A stretch of 64,000 bases of DNA from Flavobacterium notoginsengisoli (GTDB taxonomy: Bacteria > Bacteroidota > Bacteroidia > Flavobacteriales > Flavobacteriaceae): NCBI RefSeq assembly GCF_014207905.1, contig NZ_JACHLB010000007.1, positions 186,001 through 250,000 on the forward strand, read 5' to 3'. Below the pieces are notes generated by a model. That model was not told where the DNA came from, searched no databases, and worked only from the letters and a program-made list of their open reading frames with translations. This document shows positions 52,620 to 61,311 of the stretch, piece after piece. Position numbers and translations under genes: made by a program. Every line of letters begins with the position of its first letter. Position 1 is the first letter of the stretch.

Positions 52620-53549
52620 TTACTTCAATTTACTTAAAATTTCAGGAATCTTCTTGATATTGGCTAATTGCTTTAATTTTTCTCTAGATTCTTCAATTGG
52701 AGTACCAAAATAAGATTTTCCTCCTTCAACAGATTTAGTAACACCAGTCTGCCCCATTACTACCGCTTTTGCACCAATAGTAATACCGCTAGTTGTACCA
52801 ACTTGTCCCCACATAGTCACTTCGTCCTCAATGATCACACATCCTGCAATACCAGTTTGCGAAGCAATTAAACATTTTTTACCAATAACGGTATCATGGC
52901 CAACATGTACTTGATTGTCTAATTTTGTTCCTGCGCCAATTGTGGTATCTCCCGTAACTCCTTTGTCAATAGTACAAAGTGCTCCAATACCAACATTATC
53001 TTCGATAACAACTCTTCCGCCCGAAATTAATTGATCAAAGCCTTCTGGACGTTTTTTATAATAAAAAGCATCCGCTCCTAAAATAGTTCCTGCATGAATA
53101 ATTACATTATCACCAATTACAGTGTGATCATAAATAGAAACATTAGAATGAATAAGACAATTTTTTCCAATTTTAACATGATTACCAACAAAAGTGTTTG
53201 GCTGAATAATTGTTCCTTCTCCAATTTCTGCCGAAGGAGCTATTGCAACATTTGCAAATTGAAAAGGTTTAAAATGTCTCGTTAGAATATTAAAATCTCT
53301 GAATGGATCATCAGAGATTAAAAGTGCTTTACCTTCTGGGCATTCTACTTCTTTGTTAATTAAAACAATCGTAGCAGCAGATTGTAAAGCTTTATCGTAG
53401 TATTTTGGATGATCAACAAAAACAATATCACCAGGCTCCACGACATGTATTTCGTTCATGCCTAAAACTTGAAAGTCTTTGTCACCAATAAATTTGCAAT
53501 TAAGCAAATTCGCAATTTCTTGTAAAGAATGACTCTTTTGAAATTTCAT
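52620..53549 (-). CDS. LpxD-like acyltransferase paralogue
   Basis: 309 residues with an N-terminal UDP-binding-like domain (about 1-100) and a left-handed beta-helix (about 105-260) of hexapeptide repeats such as AEIGEGTIIQPNTFVGNHVKIG and GVTGDTTIGAGTKLDNQVHVGHDTVIG. The His of VGHDTVIG corresponds to the catalytic His region of LpxD. The second copy (56616-57659) has the classical LpxD features, so this one is a divergent paralogue; substrate unknown, perhaps another acyl-UDP-sugar step. It lies 121 bp before efp. Confidence 0.85.
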   Translation of the reverse strand: MKFQKSHSLQEIANLLNCKFIGDKDFQVLGMNEIHVVEPGDIVFVDHPKYYDKALQSAATIVLINKEVECPEGKALLISDDPFRDFNILTRHFKPFQFANVAIAPSAEIGEGTIIQPNTFVGNHVKIGKNCLIHSNVSIYDHTVIGDNVIIHAGTILGADAFYYKKRPEGFDQLISGGRVVIEDNVGIGALCTIDKGVTGDTTIGAGTKLDNQVHVGHDTVIGKKCLIASQTGIAGCVIIEDEVTMWGQVGTTSGITIGAKAVVMGQTGVTKSVEGGKSYFGTPIEESREKLKQLANIKKIPEILSKLK

Positions 53550-53670
53550 ATGTTATAATTAGAAAATTTGTCAATTAGAAAATGAGTCAATTAGAATATG
53601 AATATACAAAAAAAATGCGATTCACAAGTTATCTAACTGACTCATTGTCAAATTTATCTTAATTAAGAAA

Positions 53671-54237
53671 TTACTCTTTTACACGCTCCATGTAAGAACC
53701 TGAAGCTGTATCAATTTTAATTTTATCTCCTTCATTGATAAACAAAGGAACGTTGATGTTTGCACCAGTTTCTACTGTTGCATTTTTTGTAGCATTTGTA
53801 GCAGTATTTCCTTTTACTCCTGGCTCAGCATAAGTAACTTCAAGAATTACAGATGCAGGCATATCAACTGATAAAGGCAAATCTGTTTCAGTATTAATCT
53901 GAACCATTACGTTTGTTCCTTCTTTTAATAAATCTGGAGCATCCAAAATATTTTTGTTCAAAGAAATTTGCTCAAACGTCTCAGCATTCATGAAGTGAAA
54001 TTCATCTCCTTCTGGATATAGATATTGAAATGTGTGTGTTTCAACACGAATAACGTCAATTTTGTGACCTGCAGAGAAAGTATTGTCTAATACTTTTCCA
54101 GAAGTTAAACTTTTCAATTTTGTTCTTACGAAAGCTGGGCCTTTTCCAGGCTTTACGTGAAGAAACTCAATAATTTTATAGATATCGTGATTAAATTTAA
54201 TACACAATCCGTTTCTAATATCTGATGTAGATGCCAT
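53671..54237 (-). CDS. efp: elongation factor P
   Basis: Helps ribosomes form bonds at proline stretches. The 188 residues have three beta-barrel domains; the tip of domain I is VKPGKGPAF with K32, the modified residue in many bacteria. It lies between the LpxD-like gene and lpxA and is transcribed in the same direction, with spacer repeats before and after, which is a known flavobacterial order (lpxA, efp, lpxD-like). Confidence 0.97.
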   Translation of the reverse strand: MASTSDIRNGLCIKFNHDIYKIIEFLHVKPGKGPAFVRTKLKSLTSGKVLDNTFSAGHKIDVIRVETHTFQYLYPEGDEFHFMNAETFEQISLNKNILDAPDLLKEGTNVMVQINTETDLPLSVDMPASVILEVTYAEPGVKGNTATNATKNATVETGANINVPLFINEGDKIKIDTASGSYMERVKE

Positions 54238-54244
54238 TTTGTTT

Positions 54245-54374
54245 TTTTATTTTAGATTTTAGAATGTTGATTTTAGATTCTTATATAAAGAATCAATCTT
54301 CATCTTTTTTTATTTATTTAAAATTTAATTCAAAGTTTAGAAATCTAAAATCAGAAATCTAAACTCTAAAATAA
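54245..54374. repeat. efp/lpxA spacer TTTTAGATT word repeats
   Basis: Left: TTTTAGATTTTAGAATG and TTTTAGATTCTTATATAAAGAATC; right: AAATCTAAAATCAGAAATC. The two halves are inverted relative to one another and can form a long imperfect hairpin. The words are shared with the spacers at 16763-16800 and 18417-18470. Confidence 0.6.
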
Positions 54375-55160
54375 TTAATAATTCCCTGAGTAACCTTTCA
54401 TAATTCCTCTAGAAGAATTTCTGATAAAATCAAGAATTTCATCTCTTTCAGGAGTCGCTTCCATTTCTGCCTCAATAATACTTAAGGCTTGAGTTGTATT
54501 GTAATTCTTTTGGTATAAAATTCTATAGATTTCCTGAATTTCTCTAATCTTCTCAGTACTAAACCCTCTTCTTCTTAAACCAACAGAGTTAATTCCAACA
54601 TAAGACAATGGCTCTTTTGCTGCTTTTGTAAAAGGAGGAACATCTTTTCTCACCAAAGATCCACCAGAAATCATAGCATGATCTCCAATATGAATAAATT
54701 GGTGAATTGCTGCTAAACCACCTATAACCGCATGATTTCCAACAACTACGTGACCTGCCAAAGCAACACCATTTACAATAATAGCGTTATTTCCAATCTC
54801 ACAATCGTGTGCAATATGAGCGTAAGCCATTACTAAACAATTGTTTCCAATAACCGTTTGACCAGAAGCAATTGTACCTCTATTGATAGTTACACATTCT
54901 CTTATAGTACAATTATCGCCAATTATAGCAAGAGAATCTTCGCCACCAAATTTTAAATCTTGCGGCACTGCAGAAATTACAGCTCCTGGAAAAATATTAC
55001 AATTTTTACCAATTCGAGCTCCCTCCATAATGGTCACGTTTGAACCAATCCAAGTACCATCACCAATAACAACATTATTGTGGATTGTTGTAAATGGCTC
55101 TATTACAACATTTTTAGCGATTTTCGCGCCTGGATGAACATATGCTAATGGTTGATTCAT
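54375..55160 (-). CDS. lpxA: UDP-N-acetylglucosamine acyltransferase
   Basis: First step of lipid A synthesis. The 261 residues are a left-handed beta-helix of hexapeptides (about 1-190, e.g. AKNVVIEPFTTIHNNVVIGDGTWIG) followed by a C-terminal helical part with VGINSVGLRRRGFSTEKIREIQEIYRILY. The catalytic His region is YAHIAHDCEIGNN near 115-125. Order downstream to efp and upstream to lpxC-fabZ and lpxD follows the usual Bacteroidota lpx cluster. Confidence 0.97.
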   Translation of the reverse strand: MNQPLAYVHPGAKIAKNVVIEPFTTIHNNVVIGDGTWIGSNVTIMEGARIGKNCNIFPGAVISAVPQDLKFGGEDSLAIIGDNCTIRECVTINRGTIASGQTVIGNNCLVMAYAHIAHDCEIGNNAIIVNGVALAGHVVVGNHAVIGGLAAIHQFIHIGDHAMISGGSLVRKDVPPFTKAAKEPLSYVGINSVGLRRRGFSTEKIREIQEIYRILYQKNYNTTQALSIIEAEMEATPERDEILDFIRNSSRGIMKGYSGNY

Positions 55161-55234
55161 CTGTATGTTTTATATTTTTAATTAAAATATTTCGATTTGA
55201 GGCAACAAACCTAAACAATAATTTTGATAAATTA

Positions 55235-56632
55235 TTATTGTTTTCTTGCTATTTGTGCCATTAATTCTGCTTCAGTTACTAATTTACCGTTTGCATAGGC
55301 ATTTGCCTGCATATGACAAATTCCTCTTCTGATAGGAGAAATTAACTCACATTTAAATATTAGAGTATCACCTGGCAATACTTTATGCTTGAATTTAACA
55401 TTATCAATTTTCATAAAGTAAGTCAAATAATTTTCAGGATCTGGAACAGTGCTTAAAACTAAAATTCCTCCTGTTTGTGCCATTGCTTCTACAATTAATA
55501 CACCCGGCATAACTGGAGCTTCTGGAAAGTGTCCTACAAAGAAATTCTCATTCATAGTAACATTTTTCAATCCAACCACATGACGATCAGACATTTCGAT
55601 AATTCTATCAATTAACAAAAATGGAGGTCTGTGAGGAAGCATTGCCATAATTTTATGAATATCCATCAATGGTTCTTGATGTAAATCATAAGTAGGAACA
55701 TGATTTCTCTGTTCTATTTTGATAATTTTAGCCAGTTTCTTAGCAAATTGAGTATTTACAAAGTGACCTGGTTTATTAGCAATAATTTTTCCTTGAATTC
55801 TAACACCAATTAAAGATAAATCTCCAATTACATCAAGTAATTTGTGTCTTGCAGCTTCATTTGGATAGTGTAATGTTAGGTTGTCTAAAACACCATTTGG
55901 TTTTACAGAAATTTCATCTTTACCAAATGCTTTCTTTAAATTCTCCATTGTAGATTCAGAGATTTCTTTATCTACATAAACAATTGCATTATTTAAATCT
56001 CCACCTTTAATTAGACCATGTTCCAACAAAGACTCTAACTCATGAAGAAAACTAAAAGTTCTAGAACTTGCAATTTCAGATTTAAAATCTGCTAAACTTT
56101 TAAGAGTAGCATTTTGTGTACCTAAAACCTTTGTACCAAAATCTACCATTGTTGTAACTTGATATTCATCACTTGGCATAACAAGAATTTCACTTCCTGT
56201 AGCTTCGTCAGTAAATGAAATAACTTCTTTTACTACATAAACGTTGCGTTGAGCGTCTTGTTCTTCAATACCTGCTTTTTCAATAGCTTCAACAAAATAT
56301 TTTGATGAACCATCCATAATTGGAAGTTCAGAGGCATTCAATTCAATAATAATATTATCCAAATCACATCCAACTACTGCAGCTAAAACGTGTTCTGGAG
56401 TCTGAATTTTCACTCCTAATTTCTCAAGATTAGTACCTCTTTGAGTATTAACAACATAATTAGCGTCAGCTTCAATGACTGGTTGACCTTGCAAATCTAC
56501 TCTTACAAAAGTGAAACCATTATTAACGGGTGCAGGTTTAAAAGTCATTGTAACTTCTTTTCCAGTATGTAAACCAACTCCTGTTAGTGAAATTTCATTC
56601 TTGATGGTCTTCTGTTTAACCATTATTTCCAT
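55235..56632 (-). CDS. lpxC-fabZ: fused LpxC deacetylase / FabZ dehydratase
   Basis: Two enzymes in one 465-residue protein. The N-terminal LpxC (about 1-305) removes the N-acetyl group of the lipid A precursor: zinc ligands H81 in TPEHVLAAVV and the H/D pair in HKLLDVIGDLSLIG. The C-terminal FabZ (about 320-465) dehydrates 3-hydroxyacyl-ACP: HRPPFLLIDRI and the catalytic GHFPEAPVMPGVLIVEAMAQTGG. The fusion is known in Bacteroidota. The start overlaps the lpxD end by 17 bp; ATG at 56623 is an alternative (8 bp overlap, MVKQKTIKNE). Confidence 0.97.
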   Translation of the reverse strand: MEIMVKQKTIKNEISLTGVGLHTGKEVTMTFKPAPVNNGFTFVRVDLQGQPVIEADANYVVNTQRGTNLEKLGVKIQTPEHVLAAVVGCDLDNIIIELNASELPIMDGSSKYFVEAIEKAGIEEQDAQRNVYVVKEVISFTDEATGSEILVMPSDEYQVTTMVDFGTKVLGTQNATLKSLADFKSEIASSRTFSFLHELESLLEHGLIKGGDLNNAIVYVDKEISESTMENLKKAFGKDEISVKPNGVLDNLTLHYPNEAARHKLLDVIGDLSLIGVRIQGKIIANKPGHFVNTQFAKKLAKIIKIEQRNHVPTYDLHQEPLMDIHKIMAMLPHRPPFLLIDRIIEMSDRHVVGLKNVTMNENFFVGHFPEAPVMPGVLIVEAMAQTGGILVLSTVPDPENYLTYFMKIDNVKFKHKVLPGDTLIFKCELISPIRRGICHMQANAYANGKLVTEAELMAQIARKQ

Positions 56633-57659
56633 TTTTTGGGTTTATTATTTGTTTTTTTAATTCTTCAACTTCGGCCACAATTTTAGGCAGATTCTTAAAA
56701 TGAACGTACGATTTATTAAAATCAGTATATCCAAGTGACGGAGTTCCTTGTAAAACTTCATCATCCTTTATGTTTCTAGCAACTCCTGACTGTGCCTGAA
56801 GTCTAACATTATTACCTATAATTAAATGACCTGCGATACCTACTTGCCCTCCAATCATACAGTTTTCTCCAATTTTAGTAGAACCAGCAACGCCACTTTG
56901 AGCAGCTATCACGGTATTTTTTCCAATTTCTACATTATGAGCAATCTGAATCTGATTGTCTAATTTCACTCCTTTTCTTATAATCGTAGAACCAAGAGTT
57001 GCTCTGTCAATTGTTGTATTCGCACCAACGTCAACATTATCTTCTAAGATAACGTTTCCAATTTGTGGTACTTTACTATATTCTCCATTTTCATTTGGAG
57101 CAAACCCAAAACCATCCGCACCAATTATAACACCAGAATGAATTGTACAATTATTCCCGATAACGGTCTCTGAATAAATTTTTGCTCCAGCAAAAATGAA
57201 TACATTATCACCTATAACAACATTGTCACCAATAAAGCTATTTGGATAAATTTTTACATTATCTCCTAAAACAACATTTTGGCCAATATAGCTAAAACTT
57301 CCTAAATAAAGATTTTCTCCATATTTAGTTCCTTCAGACATAAACGACTGAGGCTCTATACCAGTTTTGTTTAATTTAACTTGATTATAAAAATGTAAAA
57401 GTTTAGAAAACGCCGCATAAGCATCTTCTACTTTAATAAGTGTAGTGGTAATTTCTTGCTCAGGAACAAAGCTATCATTAACTATTGTAACAGTAGCTTT
57501 TGTACTATATATATAATTGATATACTTGGGATTAGCCAAAAAAGTAAGCGACCCATTTTCACCTTCTTCGATTTTGGAAAGCTTAGAAACTTCTGCATTG
57601 GGATTCCCAACAACTTCTCCTTCTAAAATTCCTGCTATTTGTTCTGCTGTAAATTTCAT
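56616..57659 (-). CDS. lpxD: UDP-3-O-(3-hydroxyacyl)glucosamine N-acyltransferase
   Basis: Third lipid A acylation step. The 347 residues have the N-terminal uridine-binding domain (about 1-100), a long beta-helix with hexapeptides such as IGDNVVIGDNVFIFAGAKIY and IRKGVKLDNQIQIAHNVEIGKNTVIAAQSGVAGS, including the catalytic His region near QIAHNVEIG, and a C-terminal helix (about 315-347). It leads the operon lpxD-lpxC/fabZ-lpxA-efp. A TATTTTTG box (57665-57672) ends only 5 nt before the ATG, which would make a near-leaderless mRNA if used. Confidence 0.96.
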   Translation of the reverse strand: MKFTAEQIAGILEGEVVGNPNAEVSKLSKIEEGENGSLTFLANPKYINYIYSTKATVTIVNDSFVPEQEITTTLIKVEDAYAAFSKLLHFYNQVKLNKTGIEPQSFMSEGTKYGENLYLGSFSYIGQNVVLGDNVKIYPNSFIGDNVVIGDNVFIFAGAKIYSETVIGNNCTIHSGVIIGADGFGFAPNENGEYSKVPQIGNVILEDNVDVGANTTIDRATLGSTIIRKGVKLDNQIQIAHNVEIGKNTVIAAQSGVAGSTKIGENCMIGGQVGIAGHLIIGNNVRLQAQSGVARNIKDDEVLQGTPSLGYTDFNKSYVHFKNLPKIVAEVEELKKQIINPKNGNNG

Positions 57660-57698
57660 CGCGACAAAAATATAAAAAATAGGTTTTAAATGTTAATT

Positions 57699-58928
57699 TT
57701 AGATAAGTTGTTTTGGAAAACAGATGTAATATTTTGTCACCAATTTAGATAACGATTTCAAATTCAGCTGGTCAGAAGCTTCAACAACATCTTCAATTGT
57801 TTTATCTTTTTTCAAAATTCGAATAGGTTCCGCTTCTTTGCTATAAGCCTGATTTTTAATTTTTCCTCTAAAAATAAAATAACCCGCATCTACTGCCGAG
57901 ATATGATGCGCTTCTGCAAATTCTTCTTTTAAAGATTGTGACTCTTCTACCGGAATTTTTTCTGCACTTAATTTAATTTTCAATAAATCTCTGTTAATGA
58001 TCATTTTACTTAAAGTGGAAAGTATAAAATCATTGTGTTTTTGCCAAGCTTTTAGAGCGCTTATAATATCAAAATCATCTAACTGAGAGAACAAATCCAG
58101 TTTTTCAGCATCAAAATCTTCTAGCGTTATCTTATTGTGCATAAAATACGAAAGTGGCTCGCTGCAAGGTAATTTAACTCCTTTTAAAGTTAATTCTTTT
58201 GCTCTTTTCAGAACTTTCATCAAAATTAATTCTGCTACTAAACTCGTTTTATGCAAATAAGCCTGCCAATACATCAATCTTCTTGAAAGCAGAAATTTTT
58301 CTACAGAATAAATTCCTTTTTCTTCAATAACTAAAACATCATTTTCAACATTCATCATCTGAATCAAACGTTCAGAATTTACATTTCCTTCTGCAACTCC
58401 AGTATAAAAACTATCTCGTTTTAGATAATCCATTCGGTCCATATCCAATTGACTTGAAATCAATTGCAACATAAATTTCCTATGGTATTCACCTTTAAAT
58501 ACTTGAATTGCCAAGCTTAACTTCCCATCAAACTCTTCGTTAAGCTGGTTCATAAACAGTAACGAAATAGCTTCATGATGAACATCTTCTACAATACTCT
58601 TTTCCATTGCATGAGAAAATGGTCCATGTCCAATGTCATGTAACAAAATCGCAATCAGTAAAGCGTTTTCTTCTTCATCAGAAATCACAACATCTTTAAA
58701 ACGAAGCGTATCAATTGCTTTTTTCATCAAATGCATACATCCTAATGCATGATGAAAACGGGTATGATTTGCTCCTGGATACACTAAATATGACAATCCC
58801 ATTTGTGAAATTCGACGAAGACGCTGAAAATACGGGTGTTGTATTAAATCGTAAACAAGCTCATTCGGAATCGTAATAAAACCATATATGGGATCGTTGA
58901 ATATTTTAAGTTTGTTAATCTGAGTCAC
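57699..58928 (-). CDS. HD-domain phosphohydrolase
   Basis: 409 residues with a HD domain (about 45-175): FHHALGCMHLMKKAIDTL and the metal motif LLIAILLHDIGHGPFSHAMEKSIV. The C-terminal half has no known motif. Such proteins are annotated as dNTP triphosphohydrolase-like/SPO1-like; the substrate is uncertain, and there are no phage-defence neighbours. The only start that fits is GTG at 58928, about 17 nt after the expected start site of a TATATTTG box at 58952-58959. Upstream of the lpx operon on the same strand. Confidence 0.85.
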   Translation of the reverse strand: MTQINKLKIFNDPIYGFITIPNELVYDLIQHPYFQRLRRISQMGLSYLVYPGANHTRFHHALGCMHLMKKAIDTLRFKDVVISDEEENALLIAILLHDIGHGPFSHAMEKSIVEDVHHEAISLLFMNQLNEEFDGKLSLAIQVFKGEYHRKFMLQLISSQLDMDRMDYLKRDSFYTGVAEGNVNSERLIQMMNVENDVLVIEEKGIYSVEKFLLSRRLMYWQAYLHKTSLVAELILMKVLKRAKELTLKGVKLPCSEPLSYFMHNKITLEDFDAEKLDLFSQLDDFDIISALKAWQKHNDFILSTLSKMIINRDLLKIKLSAEKIPVEESQSLKEEFAEAHHISAVDAGYFIFRGKIKNQAYSKEAEPIRILKKDKTIEDVVEASDQLNLKSLSKLVTKYYICFPKQLI

Positions 58929-58951
58929 TATTGCGATATTTTTTAGGTCAA

Positions 58952-58959
58952 CAAATATA
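58952..58959 (-). promoter_or_regulatory. HD phosphohydrolase promoter -7 box
   Basis: Minus-strand TATATTTG matches TAnnTTTG, 23 nt before the GTG start at 58928. Confidence 0.55.
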
Positions 58960-59153
58960 AGTAAATAAGTATAAAGAGATTGGTGTTTTTTATTTAAAAA
59001 TGAAAGTCGAAATTATGATGATTATCAATAAAATAGACTAAAAAATGTTAAAATTTAAAATAAAATCATAGCTACACTTTCAGAACTTTATACTATTTTT
59101 AATACTTTTTAAGTTCTATAACTTTAAATTGCAGTAAAAATTATAATTGATTT

Positions 59154-60707
59154 ATGGATAAGATAAAAATACTTTGGGTCGATGATGAAATCGATCTTTT
59201 AAAGCCCCACATATTATTTCTAGAAAAAAAGAATTACGAAGTTACAACCTCCAATAATGGTCTTGATGCTATCGCATTGTTTGAAGAAAACAACTTTGAT
59301 ATTGTTTTTTTGGATGAAAACATGCCCGGAATGAGCGGTTTGGAAACACTTTCTGAAATGAAAGAAAAAAAATCTGCCATCCCAATGATTATGATTACCA
59401 AAAGCGAAGAAGAATACATTATGGAAGAAGCCATTGGTTCTAAAATCGCTGATTATCTAATCAAACCAGTAAATCCAAATCAGATTTTATTAAGTCTGAA
59501 AAAAAATCTAGATGATTCTAGATTGATTACCGAAAAAACAACATTAGATTATCAGAAAGAGTTTAGAAAAATTGCAATGGAATTAGCGATGGTTAATTCT
59601 TATGAAGATTGGATTGAATTATACAAAAAATTGCTTTTTTGGGAATTAAAACTTGAAGACATCAATGATACGGCTATGATTGAAATTCTAGAATCTCAAA
59701 AAGTAGAAGCCAATTCTCAATTCGGAAAGTTTATAGAACGAAACTACGAAGATTGGTTTGCTCCAAAAGCAGATAAACCTATACAATCTAACACTTTATT
59801 TAAAGAGTTAGTTATACCTGAAATTAAGAAGAAAGACAAACCTATTCTTTTTGTGGTAATTGACAACCTTAGATATGATCAATGGAAATCTTTTGAATCT
59901 GTCGTGGCAAATTACTACAAATTAGAAAAAGAAGTTCCTTATTATTCTATTCTTCCAACCGCTACACAATATGCAAGAAATTCAATTTTCTCAGGTTTAA
60001 TGCCTGCTGAAATGGAAAAACAATTTCCCCAATATTGGAAAAACGACGTTGAAGACGGAGGAAAAAACCTTTACGAAGCTGAATTCCTGACTGCTCAACT
60101 AAAAAGACTAGGATTAAATATTAAGGAAGATTATTTTAAAATCACCAATTATTCTGGAGGTAAAAAATTAGCAGAAAACTTCAAAGCATTAAAAGGCAAT
60201 GACTTGGTAACTGTAGTTTACAATTTCGTAGATATGCTATCACACGCTAAAACAGAAATGGAAGTGGTTAAAGAATTAGCTTCTGATGATAAAGCATATC
60301 GTTCATTAACTTTAAGTTGGTTTAAGAATTCTCCTTTATTAGAAATTATTCAACAAGCACAACTTTTAGGATTTAAATTAATATTAACGACAGATCATGG
60401 AACAATTAATGTAAAAAATCCATCAAAAGTTGTGGGGGACAAAAATACAAGCTTAAATTTGCGTTACAAAACCGGTCGTAGTTTAACATACGAGCAAAAA
60501 GATGTTTATGTTGTTAAAGAACCAAAAACAATTGGCCTTCCAGCAATAAATATGAGCAGTTCGTTCATTTTCGCAAAAAATGATTTCTTTTTAGCTTATG
60601 TGAATAATTACAACCATTATGTGAGTTATTACAAAAATACTTATCAGCATGGCGGAATTTCTTTAGAAGAAATGATTATTCCGTTTTTGGTATTTAATCC
60701 TAAATAA
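59154..60707 (+). CDS. porX: PorX, T9SS response regulator with PglZ-type phosphatase domain
   Basis: 517 residues. The N-terminal receiver (about 1-120) has acidic DDE at 10-12, phospho-acceptor D54 in IVFLDENMPG and the KPVNPNQ loop; a helical linker (about 125-205) joins a C-terminal alkaline-phosphatase-superfamily (PglZ) domain. Metal ligands are visible in VVIDNLRYDQW, the nucleophile Thr region LPTATQYARNSIFSG, LTTDHGTINV and QHGGISLEEM. This is the PorX architecture; PorX of the Bacteroidota controls type IX secretion with its kinase PorY, which is not in the window. The secreted LRR protein nearby is a T9SS cargo. Confidence 0.92.
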   Translation: MDKIKILWVDDEIDLLKPHILFLEKKNYEVTTSNNGLDAIALFEENNFDIVFLDENMPGMSGLETLSEMKEKKSAIPMIMITKSEEEYIMEEAIGSKIADYLIKPVNPNQILLSLKKNLDDSRLITEKTTLDYQKEFRKIAMELAMVNSYEDWIELYKKLLFWELKLEDINDTAMIEILESQKVEANSQFGKFIERNYEDWFAPKADKPIQSNTLFKELVIPEIKKKDKPILFVVIDNLRYDQWKSFESVVANYYKLEKEVPYYSILPTATQYARNSIFSGLMPAEMEKQFPQYWKNDVEDGGKNLYEAEFLTAQLKRLGLNIKEDYFKITNYSGGKKLAENFKALKGNDLVTVVYNFVDMLSHAKTEMEVVKELASDDKAYRSLTLSWFKNSPLLEIIQQAQLLGFKLILTTDHGTINVKNPSKVVGDKNTSLNLRYKTGRSLTYEQKDVYVVKEPKTIGLPAINMSSSFIFAKNDFFLAYVNNYNHYVSYYKNTYQHGGISLEEMIIPFLVFNPK

Positions 60708-60716
60708 AGTTTTAAG

Positions 60717-60755
60717 TCACAGTTTTCAGTCGCAGTCAATAACTGAAAACTGTGA
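60717..60755. repeat. perfect 14-bp inverted repeat between porX and tsaE
   Basis: TCACAGTTTTCAGT (60717-60730) and ACTGAAAACTGTGA (60742-60755) are exact reverse complements with an 11-nt loop. It covers the GTG that would lengthen tsaE, so the real tsaE start lies downstream. The porX terminator may also lie here, though no long U-run follows. Confidence 0.75.
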
Positions 60756-60781
60756 TTGAAACTAAACTAAACAAACACAAA

Positions 60782-61189
60782 ATGAACATCGTTTTTTCAT
60801 TAGATCAAATCAAAGAAGTTGCAGAACAAATTATTGCTACAAATCCCAAAAAAATCATTTTGTTTAATGGAGAAATGGGAGTTGGAAAAACTACTTTAAT
60901 CAAGCAACTCTGCAAAACTCTTGGAGTTCAGGACGCTACAAGTAGTCCAACCTTTTCTTTAGTTAATGAATACTACACACTTGACAATCAAATAGTTTAT
61001 CATTTTGATTTTTATAGATTAAATAAAGAAACAGAAGCACTTGATATGGGTGTTGATGATTACTTATATTCTGGAAATTGGTGTTTTATTGAGTGGTCTG
61101 AAAAAATTGCTAACTTAATTCCTGAAGAACATTCTACCATAAATATTGAATTATTAGCAGACGGAAAAAGACAATTAACTTTAGTTTAA
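60782..61189 (+). CDS. tsaE: tRNA threonylcarbamoyladenosine biosynthesis ATPase TsaE
   Basis: I chose the ATG at 60782 (135 residues) because the longer frame begins with a GTG inside a perfect inverted repeat. The Walker A loop is GEMGVGKTT at 30-38, followed by TSSPTFSLVNEY and the DFYRL / FIEWSEK segments that mark TsaE. With TsaB and TsaD it makes the t6A37 modification of tRNA. It follows porX by about 75 bp and could be co-transcribed with it. Confidence 0.94.
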   Translation: MNIVFSLDQIKEVAEQIIATNPKKIILFNGEMGVGKTTLIKQLCKTLGVQDATSSPTFSLVNEYYTLDNQIVYHFDFYRLNKETEALDMGVDDYLYSGNWCFIEWSEKIANLIPEEHSTINIELLADGKRQLTLV

Positions 61190-61311
61190 AAATGTCTCTT
61201 TTTTACAAGAAGAAGAATTTCTTAACATTTAACTCTGCAGTATTAGCAGAATTTTTGCACTAAATTTAAATCTTTTTACGTAATTTGTACTTTTAATTTT
61301 TTGCGCAATCC

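Noticed and set aside
57699..58928. HD phosphohydrolase as a dGTPase-type anti-phage system
   Set aside because: It stands beside the lpx operon with no mobile or defence genes and looks like a housekeeping gene, so defence is not supported.
59154..60707. PglZ domain as a sign of a BREX phage defence system
   Set aside because: The PglZ domain is fused to a receiver domain with a phosphorylatable Asp, the PorX architecture. No other BREX genes (BrxL, PglX, BrxC) are present.
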